The position numbers and the translations under genes were made by a program. A stretch of DNA of 64,000 nt from Saccoglossus kowalevskii (Eukaryota; Hemichordata; Enteropneusta; Harrimaniidae): the NCBI RefSeq assembly GCF_000003605.2, contig NW_003105104.1:292721-356720 (forward strand), read 5' to 3'. The stretch's first letter is position 1. Each line of letters opens with the position of its first letter. The notes under the pieces are model-generated. The model had not been told where the DNA came from and searched no databases. It saw only the letters and a list, made by a program, of their open reading frames with translations. Positions 39,196 through 50,200 of the stretch are shown here, one piece after another.

Positions 39196-39768
39196 GTACG
39201 TTTAACAAAAAAACATCACCCACGCCAGCCAACTGTGTTTCATTGCGATCGTTACATTAATGCTTGCCATGCCTAGCGTTATTTGCTGATGTTTAGTTTA
39301 TATGTTATAATCTTGGTGACCATGGTGATGACTATCCAAGTATACAGTACTCCAATTCTGAATAGAGCACGTTTACGTGATGATAATTTTTAAAACCAAA
39401 ATGTTGATATTTTATCGCAATTATTTGCCATTAAGTCTATTTAAATTGCGATCTCAGTTCAACATGATCTTTTAGTTCAATTTTGATTGAAAAAAAAAGA
39501 AACAAAAAAGGAAATTGACTAAAGTGTGCAGCAATATTGTTTCGGTTAAAATAAGAAAATGACAAATATAAAAGCCCCATGATTTGACATGCTGTTCCTT
39601 GAGACTGTATCCTCGTTGCATATAATCATGCCAACCCATGCTTTGTCAGGGCTAGGGGTAGCATGAATTAAATCAAGTGCTGAATGTAAATTCGCTTCCT
39701 CCATCAAAAACATGTGGCATATTTGTTGTTTCTGTAACATGTGATGTGATATAGAATAATTGGCACCA

Positions 39769-40113
39769 ATAGACCATTTTCCGTACACTGCGAGAATCAC
39801 GTAAAAACAGGACAAACAAAGGTCATAGCGTCGTAGTGGCGTCAACATCGCGTGGGATTCGACAAACGCGAAAGTATTTTGGGGACACTTCCATGCTTAA
39901 TAATGTGCTGTCCACATTTGATGATAAGCAATTTCGATTAAGTAAGGGTATTCGGAAGCAATATTCCTCTGTCGAAGATCGGCCGGTCGGTGTGAGCTAC
40001 GTAATAAGGAAATTCAAGTTCAAAATCAAATCGTTTGATTTTTGTGGCAGACGTTCGACGCGCGTCTTTCATGCATCTCGTGAGATCTCGCAATTGTACG
40101 GAAAATCACCAAT
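39769..40113. mobile_element. MITE-C copy 2
   Basis: ATAGACCATTTTCCGTACAC on the left, and GTACGGAAAATCACCAATT on the right, are inverted repeats. It is highly similar to 13736-14101 but lacks a roughly 20-base segment (AATTATGCGTGAAATCGAAC) near the left end and has a 3-base CTG insertion. Confidence 0.82.
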
Positions 40114-41270
40114 TGAATAGCTCTTATTGAGTGTATAGCTCATGGGATTAGCTTTTTGCTGAACCCTGTCCATGGCTTGAACTTCATTGTGATATCAATT
40201 TGATATTCTGCTTCTCATCGTAGTTTTATCATACTCGCGTAGACCACAAATCCAATACGTCTTCTTAGGTACCCTAGCATGTCACTTGCATTGATTGTAT
40301 TCGTATTATTTATCTTTATATATGTAAGGAGTGGGGCCTCCAACCATTTATTGCATTCTTTCACACATTGATACGTGGTTGAGAATAGAAATGTGAATAT
40401 TTTGCGAACCAGTGAAGCGTATATTGTACTTGCATGGGCAGTTTCTCCACAGAGAATGCTTCTTTAAGATAGTGATGCTTGCAAAAGTTTTGCTTGATTT
40501 TGGTAACTGTGATGTTTGTTCTGAGAATGAAATTCATGTATATAATCATCTGAGAGGCGCATGTAGAACAAAAATGCTACAACTCCATTATTGGCATTTG
40601 TGACTTCTCGTAAGGACTTTTGCTTTCCTAACATAAGGCAGATGAACCTCTCTGCTCAGGTGCAATATCTCATATTTACCCAGTGATATTACATAATATG
40701 GTAATGATAATCAATGCAATCTGTTGATAAGTATTCACTCTATCTCTATCTCTAGCTTTTTCCTATGAGATGAAATATTTGAATAAAACCCCATCCATCA
40801 TCTTCACTGTCTTCACATGCACATGTCTCCCGCTTGCCCCGCTCATAAATGGTCACTTCACAGAAATCTATTGTGCTTGCAGGGGGATGGGAGAGGGAAT
40901 TTCATGTGACTTTGTTGACAAGCTTCCCCTGAACTGTTTAAAACATTGTGAAAGCTGTGTTTGTGTCAAATAATAGATGAATTTATACATCCATGTCACT
41001 GTTTATCATTTAAAATTAGGGATGAAACAAAGTTTTTGCTCGGGTTTGAAGGTTCAAATGAAGAAAACTATTTTGAAATCTAATAACACACGTGGACACT
41101 AAATTTTAAATCTGTTATATTACTGTATCCATTAAATTGGGACAGTACAGCTTGAATATGATATAAATATGGTACCTTCCACAATTTGCAGGTTTTGAAT
41201 ATGTAAATGATGTTGAAATGTAGAAAGTATTTCCTCTCTGGCATACAATTATGCAGCATGGGGAAATATA

Positions 41271-41392
41271 TACCATAGTTGTCAGAGTATACCCCCCTCC
41301 CCAGGAAAACGGCAAAATGATGAATATCGGATAAATGACTTTGGAGGTGGGCTCATACTCGAGCAGGGGTTTATACTAGGACAACTACGGTA
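41271..41392. mobile_element. MITE-H (122 bp)
   Basis: The left TACCATAGTTGTCAGAGTAT then ACCCCC, and the right GGGGTTTATACTAGGACAAC then TACGGTA, form an inverted repeat of about 26 bp, flanked by TA. Only this copy is in the window. Confidence 0.8.
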
Positions 41393-41790
41393 CATGAAAA
41401 GCAAACACGATCTTGAGTGTTTCTTGTCTGCACTACTGTTAATTTGCTTTCTATATTTATTTATTTCCCTTTCTTTTGTTTATTTCCTCGTTGTTGTAAC
41501 CTGTGCTCTGTAGAAGTCTATCGTACGTCAGTCTCTTTATTTTCTGCTTGACTATTTAACGTATGCATAACTAAAATCAGTTATCAGTGGTTTGGATGAT
41601 TTAAACATTTGAGATGATTGTATAAATTTTAACCCATACATTATTAATGCCATGCAGTGTATTAAGTTCATGCATGCTTGAATTTTTGATTATTTTTAAC
41701 CATAAACAGTTTTTGTGTTACTTTCGCAAAGATTTTAATAGTCTGCAGTGATATAACAATAGATATTCCGTATGTGTATTTATATATGTA

Positions 41791-42635
41791 CGACCCAAAA
41801 TGGCACTCATCTTGGTACCTATGCATGACCCAAAATGGCACTCATCTTGGTACCTATGCATGACCCAAAATGGCACTCATCTTGGTACCTATGCATGACC
41901 CAAAATGGCACTCATCTTGGTACCTATGCATGACCCAAAATGGCACTCATCTTGGTACCTATGCATGACCCAAAATGGCACTCATCTTGGTACCTATGCA
42001 TGACCCAAAATGGCACTCATCTTGGGCTAATCTGCACTGGCTCGGAAGGTTGTAAATGATTAGCTAGTTTGAATTTGCATAACAATACTGACAATGAACG
42101 TGCATTCAACGCCACAAGTTTTTGTTTTTTTAGCCAATCAGAATTCATCTTCCGAGCCAGTGCAGATCAGCCGCTCATCTTGGTACCTATGCATGACCCA
42201 AAATGGAACTCATCTTGGTACCTATGCATGACCCTAAAGGTTATATACCTTGCATATTGCTTAAGGTCGCACATTCTTGATTGCAAATCCTGAAAAAGGT
42301 CACTCATTCTGGTATGTTTGTACAAATCAAAATGCCACACATCCTGTTTGCTTGACCCTAAAGGTCACACATCCTGGTACGTTTGCTTGACCCTAAAGGT
42401 CACACATCCTGGAACGTTTGCTTGACCCTAAAGGTCACACATCCTGGTACGTTTGCTTGACCCTAAAGGTCACACATCCTGGTATGTTTGCTTGACCCTA
42501 AAGGTCACACATCCTGGTATGTTTGCTTAACCCTAAAGGTCACACATCCTGGTATGTTTGCACACTCTTTAAAGCTAGCTCATCCTGGTATGTTTGCACA
42601 CTCTTTAAAGCTAGCTCATCTTGGTACTGTGGGCG
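41791..42635. repeat. 35-bp minisatellite, two sub-arrays of related units
   Basis: Sub-array 1 (41792-42023 and 42174-42240) has units GACCCAAAATGGCACTCATC plus TTGGTACCTATGCAT at exact 35-bp spacing (41792, 41827, 41862, 41897, 41932, 41967, 42002). Sub-array 2 (about 42296-42635) has units GACCCTAAAGGTCACACATC plus CTGGTACGTTTGCTT, also 35 bp and clearly homologous. The last units change to CACTCTTTAAAGCTAGCTCA. Confidence 0.93.
42024..42173. mobile_element. MITE-G inserted in the minisatellite, 8-bp target duplication
   Basis: Left GGGCTAATCTGCACTGGCTC then GGAAG, right CTTCC then GAGCCAGTGCAGATCAGCCG: 25-bp terminal inverted repeats with two mismatches. The 150-bp insert splits one 35-bp unit and CTCATCTT is present on both sides, giving an 8-bp target-site duplication as in hAT-type elements. 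Non-coding. Confidence 0.85.
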
Positions 42636-43629
42636 AGACACAACTGAAAACCTTCCAACCCTAACCATTTTGTTCATATGTATGCATTCTATTCCCCAAC
42701 AATTGATGTGATATGTGTTTAGATAAAATGCGTTATATTTTATAAGTTGTACATTTCACCATGGATTAACTAAGAGTGTATTAACTAAAAATAACAGAAT
42801 ATACTACTGGTTCATATCAAATGTGCCAGTTAAACTGATTTTTGACAGTGTGCAACTCAAATAATTGAAATAATTGCATGCCATTTTAGCCAATTTGACT
42901 GGATGCATGAATGAGCCGAGTCTGGATTATAATAGCTAATACAAATGTTGCAGTTCTGTGTTTGCTCAATATTGGCAGCACATGTACTTATGCAAAAGCC
43001 TTGTTAAAAGTAATAATAAATGAATAATAGCCAATTACATTTTGGTTAACTTAAAATGCACCAAAACAGGCCAGCTTATACACGAGTGCATCTCTGTGGA
43101 CATGTGCTTCGAATAGAGCAAATTCAGTAGCTACATCTTGAATGGTAACACATTTGCTAAGAGTGGTCCATTAGGAACTCTGCTGGGGTGATGTTGTACT
43201 AATTTTTTCCCAATGATAGATTAGCTGTAATTTCCTCACTGTTAAATATTTATCTGAAATTTAGGAGTGAAGGATTTCTTTTCTATTCTTGCTCCCTAGC
43301 AGGATTTTTCCCTGATTTTTTTTTTTTTTTTCCTCATGGAATTTATTTTTTTCTAATTCTGCTATCATTTGCCTCCAAGTTTCTAATGGTCAACTTTTAA
43401 AATAATGCTTCTTAAAAATAGAAGTTTTATTGTACATGTATCTGCAAATACGAATTGTACAAATTTAATCATCTTGTACATCCAGTGGTTAAACTATTAG
43501 AAGTTTCAAAGCTTCCTCTGTCTTTTATATTAACTTTTGCTAGATTTTAGACTTGTATAATCTATTAGACTTCTCTTAGCATCATGTCTCTCTTGCTTCC
43601 TTGTCTCGTTTTCCATGTCTTGTCAATAG

Positions 43630-43686
43630 CAGGATGCAACCTCTGATGAAGGGGAATATGATGGGGAAACTGGTTACACTCATAAG
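43630..43686 (+). CDS. 4.1 gene exon 12: acidic linker, weak donor, tandem acceptor
   Basis: DATSDEGEYDGETGYTHK (residues 450-467). The acceptor is again NAGNAG (TAGCAG), optionally adding Gln. The donor AAG|GTTCGA is weak. If it is not used, translation continues V-R-stop (TAA at 43693-43695). It is phase 0 on both sides. It is supported by an open frame, acidic composition like its neighbours, and position, but is less certain than other exons. Confidence 0.6.
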
Positions 43687-45345
43687 GTTCGATAAACTTT
43701 CCACTCACTTTTTCTCCTGCCAAGCACCATAGCGCTTCTGACACCCTGCGTTTTGTTATGTTGAATGTCTATTTTAACTGTGCTAGCATGATGTCTGTAT
43801 GTCTGCAAGGTTAATAGGTAAATATACTAAGACCAGTTAATGTAATTTTGATCAATGGACACGTTTCCAGTTCTTTGGTCACTGATCATGCACAGTGTGA
43901 GGGTGAGCAAGAAATGGCGGGTTTATTTCATAACCTTTTGTTTATTTATTTACAATTAATTGCCTTGACTATTGCCATTCAGTACGGTAATGATCTATGG
44001 ATGTTTTGCCCTGAATGCCTAGAATACCTGTTCTGTACAAAACTGAAACTGGAAAACTAAATTCTTTTGTATAAAACTACCTATTCTCAATGACTAAGTA
44101 TCGTCTCCTCCACCCCAAATGCTTTAAAGATCGGCGTCAAACCCTTAGAGACCAGAGAAGTCCTGATCTAGTATATTTTCCTATTGACTGTACGAGTGTG
44201 TTGAATCAAATCATTGCATGTTCCACCAATTCAGTATGTTTTCACTAGCTTAAACTCTTATTGTATCAATGCATGTCATTCATCTTACCTCGTCTTTATA
44301 GTAGCACTATGTTTCCAGGTTTTATACACTAACAGATTGATTTGCAAACAAGCTTGAAGAATGTTTTTTGTGTTTTTGAGAAATCGTTAATGGGCGACCA
44401 GCGTGCCACCATGAACATCCAGCTTGTATTGAATTCTGGGATGCCTTGTGATTCTTGCATCATAAAAAAAATCCAACAGTTAACCATGCTAGTGCTATGT
44501 ATTGAATGATTATTTTAACAAATTTATACTTTTTTTTCAATTTTGGATTGAATTTAATAATAGTAAAAATCAAGACAAATTTACCTGCATTATAAATGGT
44601 CATATTGTATCTGTCGGTAAACAGTATGATTTCCTACACTCCCTTGTTTGGCTGTATTCAAAAGTTCTTTCATCTCTGGAATGTCTATGCCACTCATGTT
44701 CCAACTTTGCTTTGTGTATTTGGATCTGTTTGTAAAAAATTACTCGTAACTACTGTAAAATACTTTTTAAGCTGGAATTAATTTTCACTGAAAAAACTTT
44801 TTGGGTGTTTTGTATGAAATTTACTTTCACTGATTTATGACAAGTTTAATGTTAAATGTAGGAAAACAGGTATATTTGTTGGATTTTATTTTCACTGAAT
44901 TTTTCCAAGCAAAAATAAAGTATTTTACAGTATATCGTATCTATTAAAAACATGAAAATTGAAGTGAAGTAAAGTGAAGAGCATTTTAGAGTAGATCTAT
45001 AGCAGCATAACTGAAAACGATTTTAAAAGATACTTCCTGACTGCATGCCGAGATGCGCAGACAAAACAAGAATAAAATTGCAGCTGCTCTGAAATCAATA
45101 ATGTTGCACTTGCATGTGTGAAGTGGAGTAAAGGCATCGCAAACATTTAATGTTTTTTGTGCTCTCCTCTGCGTTGATGTTTTGAAATGTTTGTAACCAT
45201 GCAATTAAGAATATGTTCCTGCTGCTAGGGAAGTTAATCTAAGGTAGGGGTGTCCATTACATCAACTGTGTTGCCAAATATCGCTAATGCTGTATATGGT
45301 AATATGAATTAGTGACTATTTTGTTTCCATTTGCTTATTTTGTAG
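43687..45345 (+). other. Intron 12 (1.66 kb)
   Basis: It contains MITE-A copy 7 (44751-44932). The remainder is AT-rich without recognisable features. The acceptor is ATTTTGTAG. Confidence 0.75.
44751..44932. mobile_element. MITE-A copy 7 (reverse orientation)
   Basis: Left TACTGTAAAATACTTTTTAA and right AAAGTATTTTACAGTA are terminal inverted repeats. GGAATTAATTTTCACTGAAA and GGATTTTATTTTCACTGAAT lie inside. Confidence 0.83.
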
Positions 45346-45492
45346 CCGGGTGATGAAAACCAGGAAGGAAGTCCACACAGATGGGGTACTAGTTATGAAA
45401 TGAAAACTACAACCACAACCGTCAGTCATGTCCGGGATGGTTATCCTGTTGGAACTGATGATCAGGACAAAGAACCAGAACCAGAGGATGAG
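45346..45492 (+). CDS. 4.1 gene exon 13: Thr-rich linker
   Basis: Residues 468-516: PGDENQEGSPHRWGTSYEMK, then TTTTTVSHVRDGYPVG and an acidic tail DKEPEPEDE. 49 codons, phase 0/0. The Thr run followed by V.H is reminiscent of the HTTTTTTHIT of the CTD. The donor is GAG|GTAGGG. Confidence 0.85.
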
Positions 45493-45763
45493 GTAGGGAG
45501 ACGATAATTATGTTTTTGCATCTATAAATCTCTTATGGATCTTTCTGTTATTTCCCTTGCTTGTCTTCTGTTACAGATAAATGACTGCTTTCTTTTATTG
45601 TTCTTTTAAGTGTGAGTAACATTTTCTTTTTAACCTGTACTGATTTCCATTGTCTTATAGGGGGCACTGTTCATACTCACGAATGATGGCATTTTCTTTT
45701 TCAGCATCCTCTCACTATTGCATTTGCCTAGTACTTCTTTCTTCCTGTGTTTCTTACTTTTAG

Positions 45764-45889
45764 CGCTATCACAAACCTAACTTGGCCGTTCTCCGGCCAG
45801 TTTCTTATGATCACCAGCAACAAGTGCATGTAGGAAGATCAACTGATCTAGACCAACACTATTTAGTTCAGGCATATGGCACAGGACAG
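45764..45889 (+). CDS. 4.1 gene exon 14: linker
   Basis: RYHKPNLAVLRPVSYDHQQQ, then VHVGRSTDLDQHYLVQAYGT and GQ (residues 517-558). 42 codons, phase 0/0, acceptor TTACTTTTAG, donor CAG|GTGAAT. No known domain is seen. The 271-bp intron 13 (45493-45763) has no other feature. Confidence 0.82.
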
Positions 45890-47237
45890 GTGAATCTTTT
45901 AGAAATTGTAATGCTACACTATGCATGGCCCAAGTACTAACAGTTTCTAATGCTTTGAGAAATGTCTCTTTAATGCTTTATGGTGAATTATACTGGAATT
46001 GTGCAGTTGTTTTTAATGAGTTTGTTGGATTGAAAGTTTTGTCTACAATTTCCGCAGAGTAAAAAATGAAAGCAGAATCGGGAAAACTAACTAATCTAAT
46101 TTACATTTGTCAGTTGGAATTAATGTTGTGCTTCAAGTAGTTTGATAAAATAAAAACACTTCAGGGCCATAGTAAAGGCATATGGCACATATGGCCTTGC
46201 TGAGGGAAGGGTTGAACCTGAAACTTCCTGTTTTTTATTCTCCATATTAGTGCTTTGTTATTTCCCCGCTGGTCGGTTTTATTCTTCTTCATGGCCATAC
46301 ACAAATGTATCTTTGTTTTGGCCATTTAGCTGATACTATCTTGCACTGACACTTAAAGTAAGGAAGCGTTTTGAATAAAGCTTTTATATTATGCTGCTGT
46401 CCAACCATTTTATTATTTAACTGTGTTTTAACAAGTGTGCTGAAATACATTAAAAATATTGACGATAAAATTAAATTGAAAAATGTTGAAAAACATGTTG
46501 GTGGAGCAATTTTTTTTTGCATGTATAACTTCAGCATTTCGAGGGTACCCCTAATTTTCCAAAAAAAAATGCATTTGAGCGATTGAACTTTTGAATATTT
46601 GATTTTAAAAGGAAATCACCCCCATGGTCTTAGTGAATTTGTAGCCCTGTGATAAATTACTTAAACTAAGAGTAGTTAATGCTATGTTTGCAAAATTTGA
46701 ACCACTGCATGTAGGTCTAATGGAATGTTGTCATTTGTGAAACTTACTCACTCCAAATTGAATCTACTCTGTATTCTCCATAGATGCCAGTCGTCATTTC
46801 ATTGCATTAAACAGTTTATCAGTTAGTGTAATGTTCAATACTAATATCATCTGAATTAGTTGTTATATTTGGGGGGGGGGGGGTATGAACTAGCGAAATG
46901 GCATAAGATGCAAGTCAATGTGAAATTCTGTTTTTGATGCTATGTAAGGGTAAGCAAATGTTTGTTTTTTAAATTGTCTACCATTTGGAATGTTTCAGAT
47001 CCGAAAACAAAGTTGCACTTGTAAATAGAAGTGCAACTTCAATTTCAAGTGCTGACACCATTTTAAGGAAATGTGTTATTTTAAAGAATCCTCCATTGCA
47101 GAAGTGAAAAAAAACAAAAAACTTGGTCCTTGGTCCCCAAATTGTCTTCAATCATAAGCATAGATTCAGCTGATATAGTAAATTGGAACATTATTTGTAT
47201 TATGTATCTGTTTTTCTTACTTTTTCTTACTGTTCAG
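45890..47237 (+). other. Intron 14 (1.35 kb)
   Basis: A G-run at about 46871 and a small perfect hairpin AGTTGCACTT / AAGTGCAACT (47011-47038). Otherwise nothing recognised. Confidence 0.75.
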
Positions 47238-47369
47238 CCTAAGCAAACAACGGAATCTCCTGTAAGAGGTCGTGTCCCTGTTGGTGGTATGCCACACCAA
47301 TTCGATCCTGAAGATAACACTGTTGTAACACGAACTTATACTACAGAAGTACCTCCTCCAGAGGGACAG
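47238..47369 (+). CDS. 4.1 gene exon 15: linker
   Basis: Residues 559-602: PKQTTESPVRGRVPVGGMPH, QFDPEDNTVVTRTYTTEVPP, PEGQ. 44 codons, phase 0/0. The acceptor is TTACTGTTCAG and the donor CAG|GTAAAT. It is likely disordered. Confidence 0.85.
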
Positions 47370-47534
47370 GTAAATCGATAAAACTAATTAGGTTCAAAAA
47401 TGAGTTTGGAGCTGAGAAATAACATTTCATTCAAATTGAGGTTGAATACTGGAATTTTTCAGTGTATTTTATATAAATAGCTTTCTCTCCAATTCTAACT
47501 TGTATATTGATTTCGTCTTTGTAATCGTATCTAG

Positions 47535-47651
47535 CCTCGAGAGTATGGCACGGTTATAACCAAGGAAACAGTTATTCAAACATCTGTGCAGCGAGTTCCT
47601 GGCAGTTATCCCGACTATGGTGGTCCAGCGGTTGCTCCTTATGCTCCTCAG
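47535..47651 (+). CDS. 4.1 gene exon 16: linker
   Basis: Residues 603-641: PREYGTVITKETVIQTSVQR then VPGSYPDYGGPAVAPYAPQ. 39 codons, phase 0/0. It lies only 165 bp after exon 15, and both begin with Pro and end in a CAG Gln codon followed by GT. Confidence 0.85.
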
Positions 47652-48767
47652 GTGAATAGCAAGCGCATTGTGTGGTGTGCACAGTTTAAATAGTTTATAT
47701 AACCACCGTTTCATCTTCATTTCCAGATAACAATCCATTCTTACATGCACTTGGTATGGCATGTCTCAATGGCAACAGTTGTTACGCTTTTGATGTCATC
47801 ATTTACTGAGCGCCAAACTCAACTTCAGACACCATCCGCAAAATAATTCCATTTATAGTCATATGAAAAATTGCGAAAATTACAAATTTGTTGGTCAATA
47901 ATTAGAAGTGATGTCGCATTTTGCCTGTTTAGTAAAAAATTATGATTGAATTCAGTGGAAATTACAGAAAATTGAACAAATTAACCCAAATTTAAGCAAG
48001 TGATAAATGCTTGACAGATTACAATAAATTATTTTTATACCATTGTGAACTAATGGAATTGTCAAAACTGCTTGTTTAATAATTGCTTCAAGGAAAGGTA
48101 ATTGTTTAGTAAGTGATGACATCATTAAAAGCTAATCATAATAGTCACTTTGTATTTAGAGGGCACACTGACATTATTGCCGATACGTAACATGTTTGGC
48201 ATGTTAATGATTGCAATGTTCATCAATATTGTATACTGTGGATTACCTTATTTTCGCTGGAAATAATTTTTGCTGAAAATGATTTTTGGGAATTTTGTAT
48301 GGAATTTATTTTCACTGATTTTTGATGAGTTTAATGTGAAATATAGGAAAAAAAGTATATTCGCTGGATTTTATTTTCACGGAATCTTTCCTTCAGTGAA
48401 AATAGCGAAAATAAATTCCAAGTGAAAATAAAGTATTCTACAGTAGTTTAATAACTCGCACTGCATTTCTCATAGTATTTGACTAGATAGAAAATAGCTA
48501 CTGTACTGTTCATTGAATGCAACGTTATTAACATTTCATGTGGCCATTTTTTTATATGGACATGTTCTGGTCTTGCAAAGCTCTGATCATGTAAACCACG
48601 AAATATTGCATCTGATCATATTTTTATAAAAATCGAACCTACGGTACTGGAACTCTAAGGTGATCAGATAAATCAACCACATAAATTGATCTTTAGAGTG
48701 TATTCTAAGATTTTGAAATGGTCATATTGAAAACTTTGTGTTGATGTCTGTATTGTTTTGTCTGCAG
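47652..48767 (+). other. Intron 16 (1.1 kb)
   Basis: It contains MITE-A copy 8 (48233-48445). Otherwise AT-rich. Confidence 0.8.
48233..48445. mobile_element. MITE-A copy 8 (reverse orientation)
   Basis: Left TACTGTGGATTACCTTATTT and right AAAGTATTCTACAGTA. TTTTTGATGAGTTTAATGTG and ATTTTATTTTCACGGAATC lie inside, matching copy 10. Confidence 0.85.
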
Positions 48768-48863
48768 TCTTCAGATGAGGAGATAGACGATGACAATGTT
48801 GCTGATACTAAGGAGCCTGAAGAAACGGCTCCAAGTTATTTAGATGAATACTTAGCTGAACAG
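48768..48863 (+). CDS. 4.1 gene exon 17: acidic linker
   Basis: SSDEEIDDDNVADTKEPEET then APSYLDEYLAEQ (residues 642-673). 32 codons, strongly acidic, phase 0/0. The acceptor is TTTTGTCTGCAG and the donor CAG|GTGAAA. Confidence 0.87.
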
Positions 48864-49924
48864 GTGAAATAACGCACTAAAACCCTGTTCAATGTTCTCC
48901 GTCAGTAGTGATAATTTTCGCTCAACATGATTTATTTTTTTTTGGTTGAACTTCTTCCTGAAATTAAACAACTTTCAACTGTGGAAGATTTTGGCATGAC
49001 AATCTTATAATTTATAGCAATTCCAACGTATGTTTTTATTTTCGTTTGTGTTTAACTCTTTTCAATTTCATGAACTTAAACATATCATTGCAAATGTAGA
49101 AATGATATTTTCTAATTGAACAAAAAATAAAAATGTAAAGTATTTTGTCATTAGCAAATTTCCAGAAATTGTCCCCTGAACCTCAGATACACTGCAGCTT
49201 GTTGAACAGAACATTATTTGTTCCTGTTTAGTACAATTGTTTTTGTGCAATAAAAATTTCAATCAATTTGACAGTTTTATATTTATCCATTTGACAGAGA
49301 GAACTTTGAACAGACAGCTTGTAGTTATTAACACACCTTTTCTTGGGGCATGGTAACAATTTCAAAATCAGCAGCAGAGTTATAACCATATAATGCACTT
49401 CTTTTCTGCATATCAGATTACATCACACCTACTCAGATCCAATAATCTAAAATCTCTTGTATTTTCTCAGGCAATACTAACTATAATTCTCACTGTTAAC
49501 TATCACGCCTGTTCATCGATTTCTCACAAGGCTTTAATCTCATCCTTTCACCTCCCAAGCAGCTAACTGTAACCTTCAGCCATTTCTCATATCTCTACTC
49601 TCCGCAGATTTCAACCAACTTATCACATTTTTTCACTTAATATGCATATTACGTGACTGTATACTAATGGATAATTGTGCTTTAGAACTGCTTGGTTGCA
49701 GTGTGTCGTCTTTCCTTCCTGGCTAACATTTTCAGCTCATGGTATCATCAGTATCATCTGTCAGTCAGCTCAAGGTGTCATCCGTCTTTTTCTCTTTATA
49801 GCCAGCCAGTCCATCTGTTGCTGGCTCACGTTTACCTCAAAGTATACCTGTAATGGTTATTTGTACTTGGTTGGAAATAACCATGGTTGATTGACCTGCG
49901 GCTTTACACACAATTGTCTTTTAG
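48864..49924 (+). other. Intron 17 (1.06 kb)
   Basis: GTGAAA to TTGTCTTTTAG. No repeat or gene recognised. Confidence 0.8.
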
Positions 49925-50200
49925 GCTGATGAAGACGATGAAGAGATGCTTGCCACACCTTCATTTGAAGCAGCCCCTGTAGTGAAAACCGCAGCATTAA
50001 AGTACCAGCCGGGAGATGACGACGATACGACTGCAACAACTGATGTACCAATAGTGCATACAGAAACCAAGACAATTACATATGAATCAAATGAAACTAA
50101 TGAGGATGAGAATACTGACATTGATCCAAGTACACTTCAGAGTGCACAAACTATTACCAGTGAGACGCATACTACTACAACCACCACACATATAACAAAG
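49925..50200 (+). CDS. 4.1 gene exon 18: start of C-terminal domain
   Basis: Residues 674-765. It opens acidic (ADEDDEEMLATPSFEAAP). From about residue 714, VPIVHTETKTITYE and then LQSAQTITSETHTTTTTTHI plus TK match the first half of the 4.1 CTD, known in vertebrates to bind partners such as NuMA and FKBP13 and GluR tails. 92 codons, phase 0/0. Confidence 0.96.

Larger units (their letters stand above)
39196..43632 (+). other. Intron 11 (4.4 kb)
   Basis: It holds MITE-C copy 2, MITE-H, a two-part 35-bp minisatellite and MITE-G inserted in it. The stretches 40115-41270 and 42640-43600 show no gene or repeat I recognise. Confidence 0.8.
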
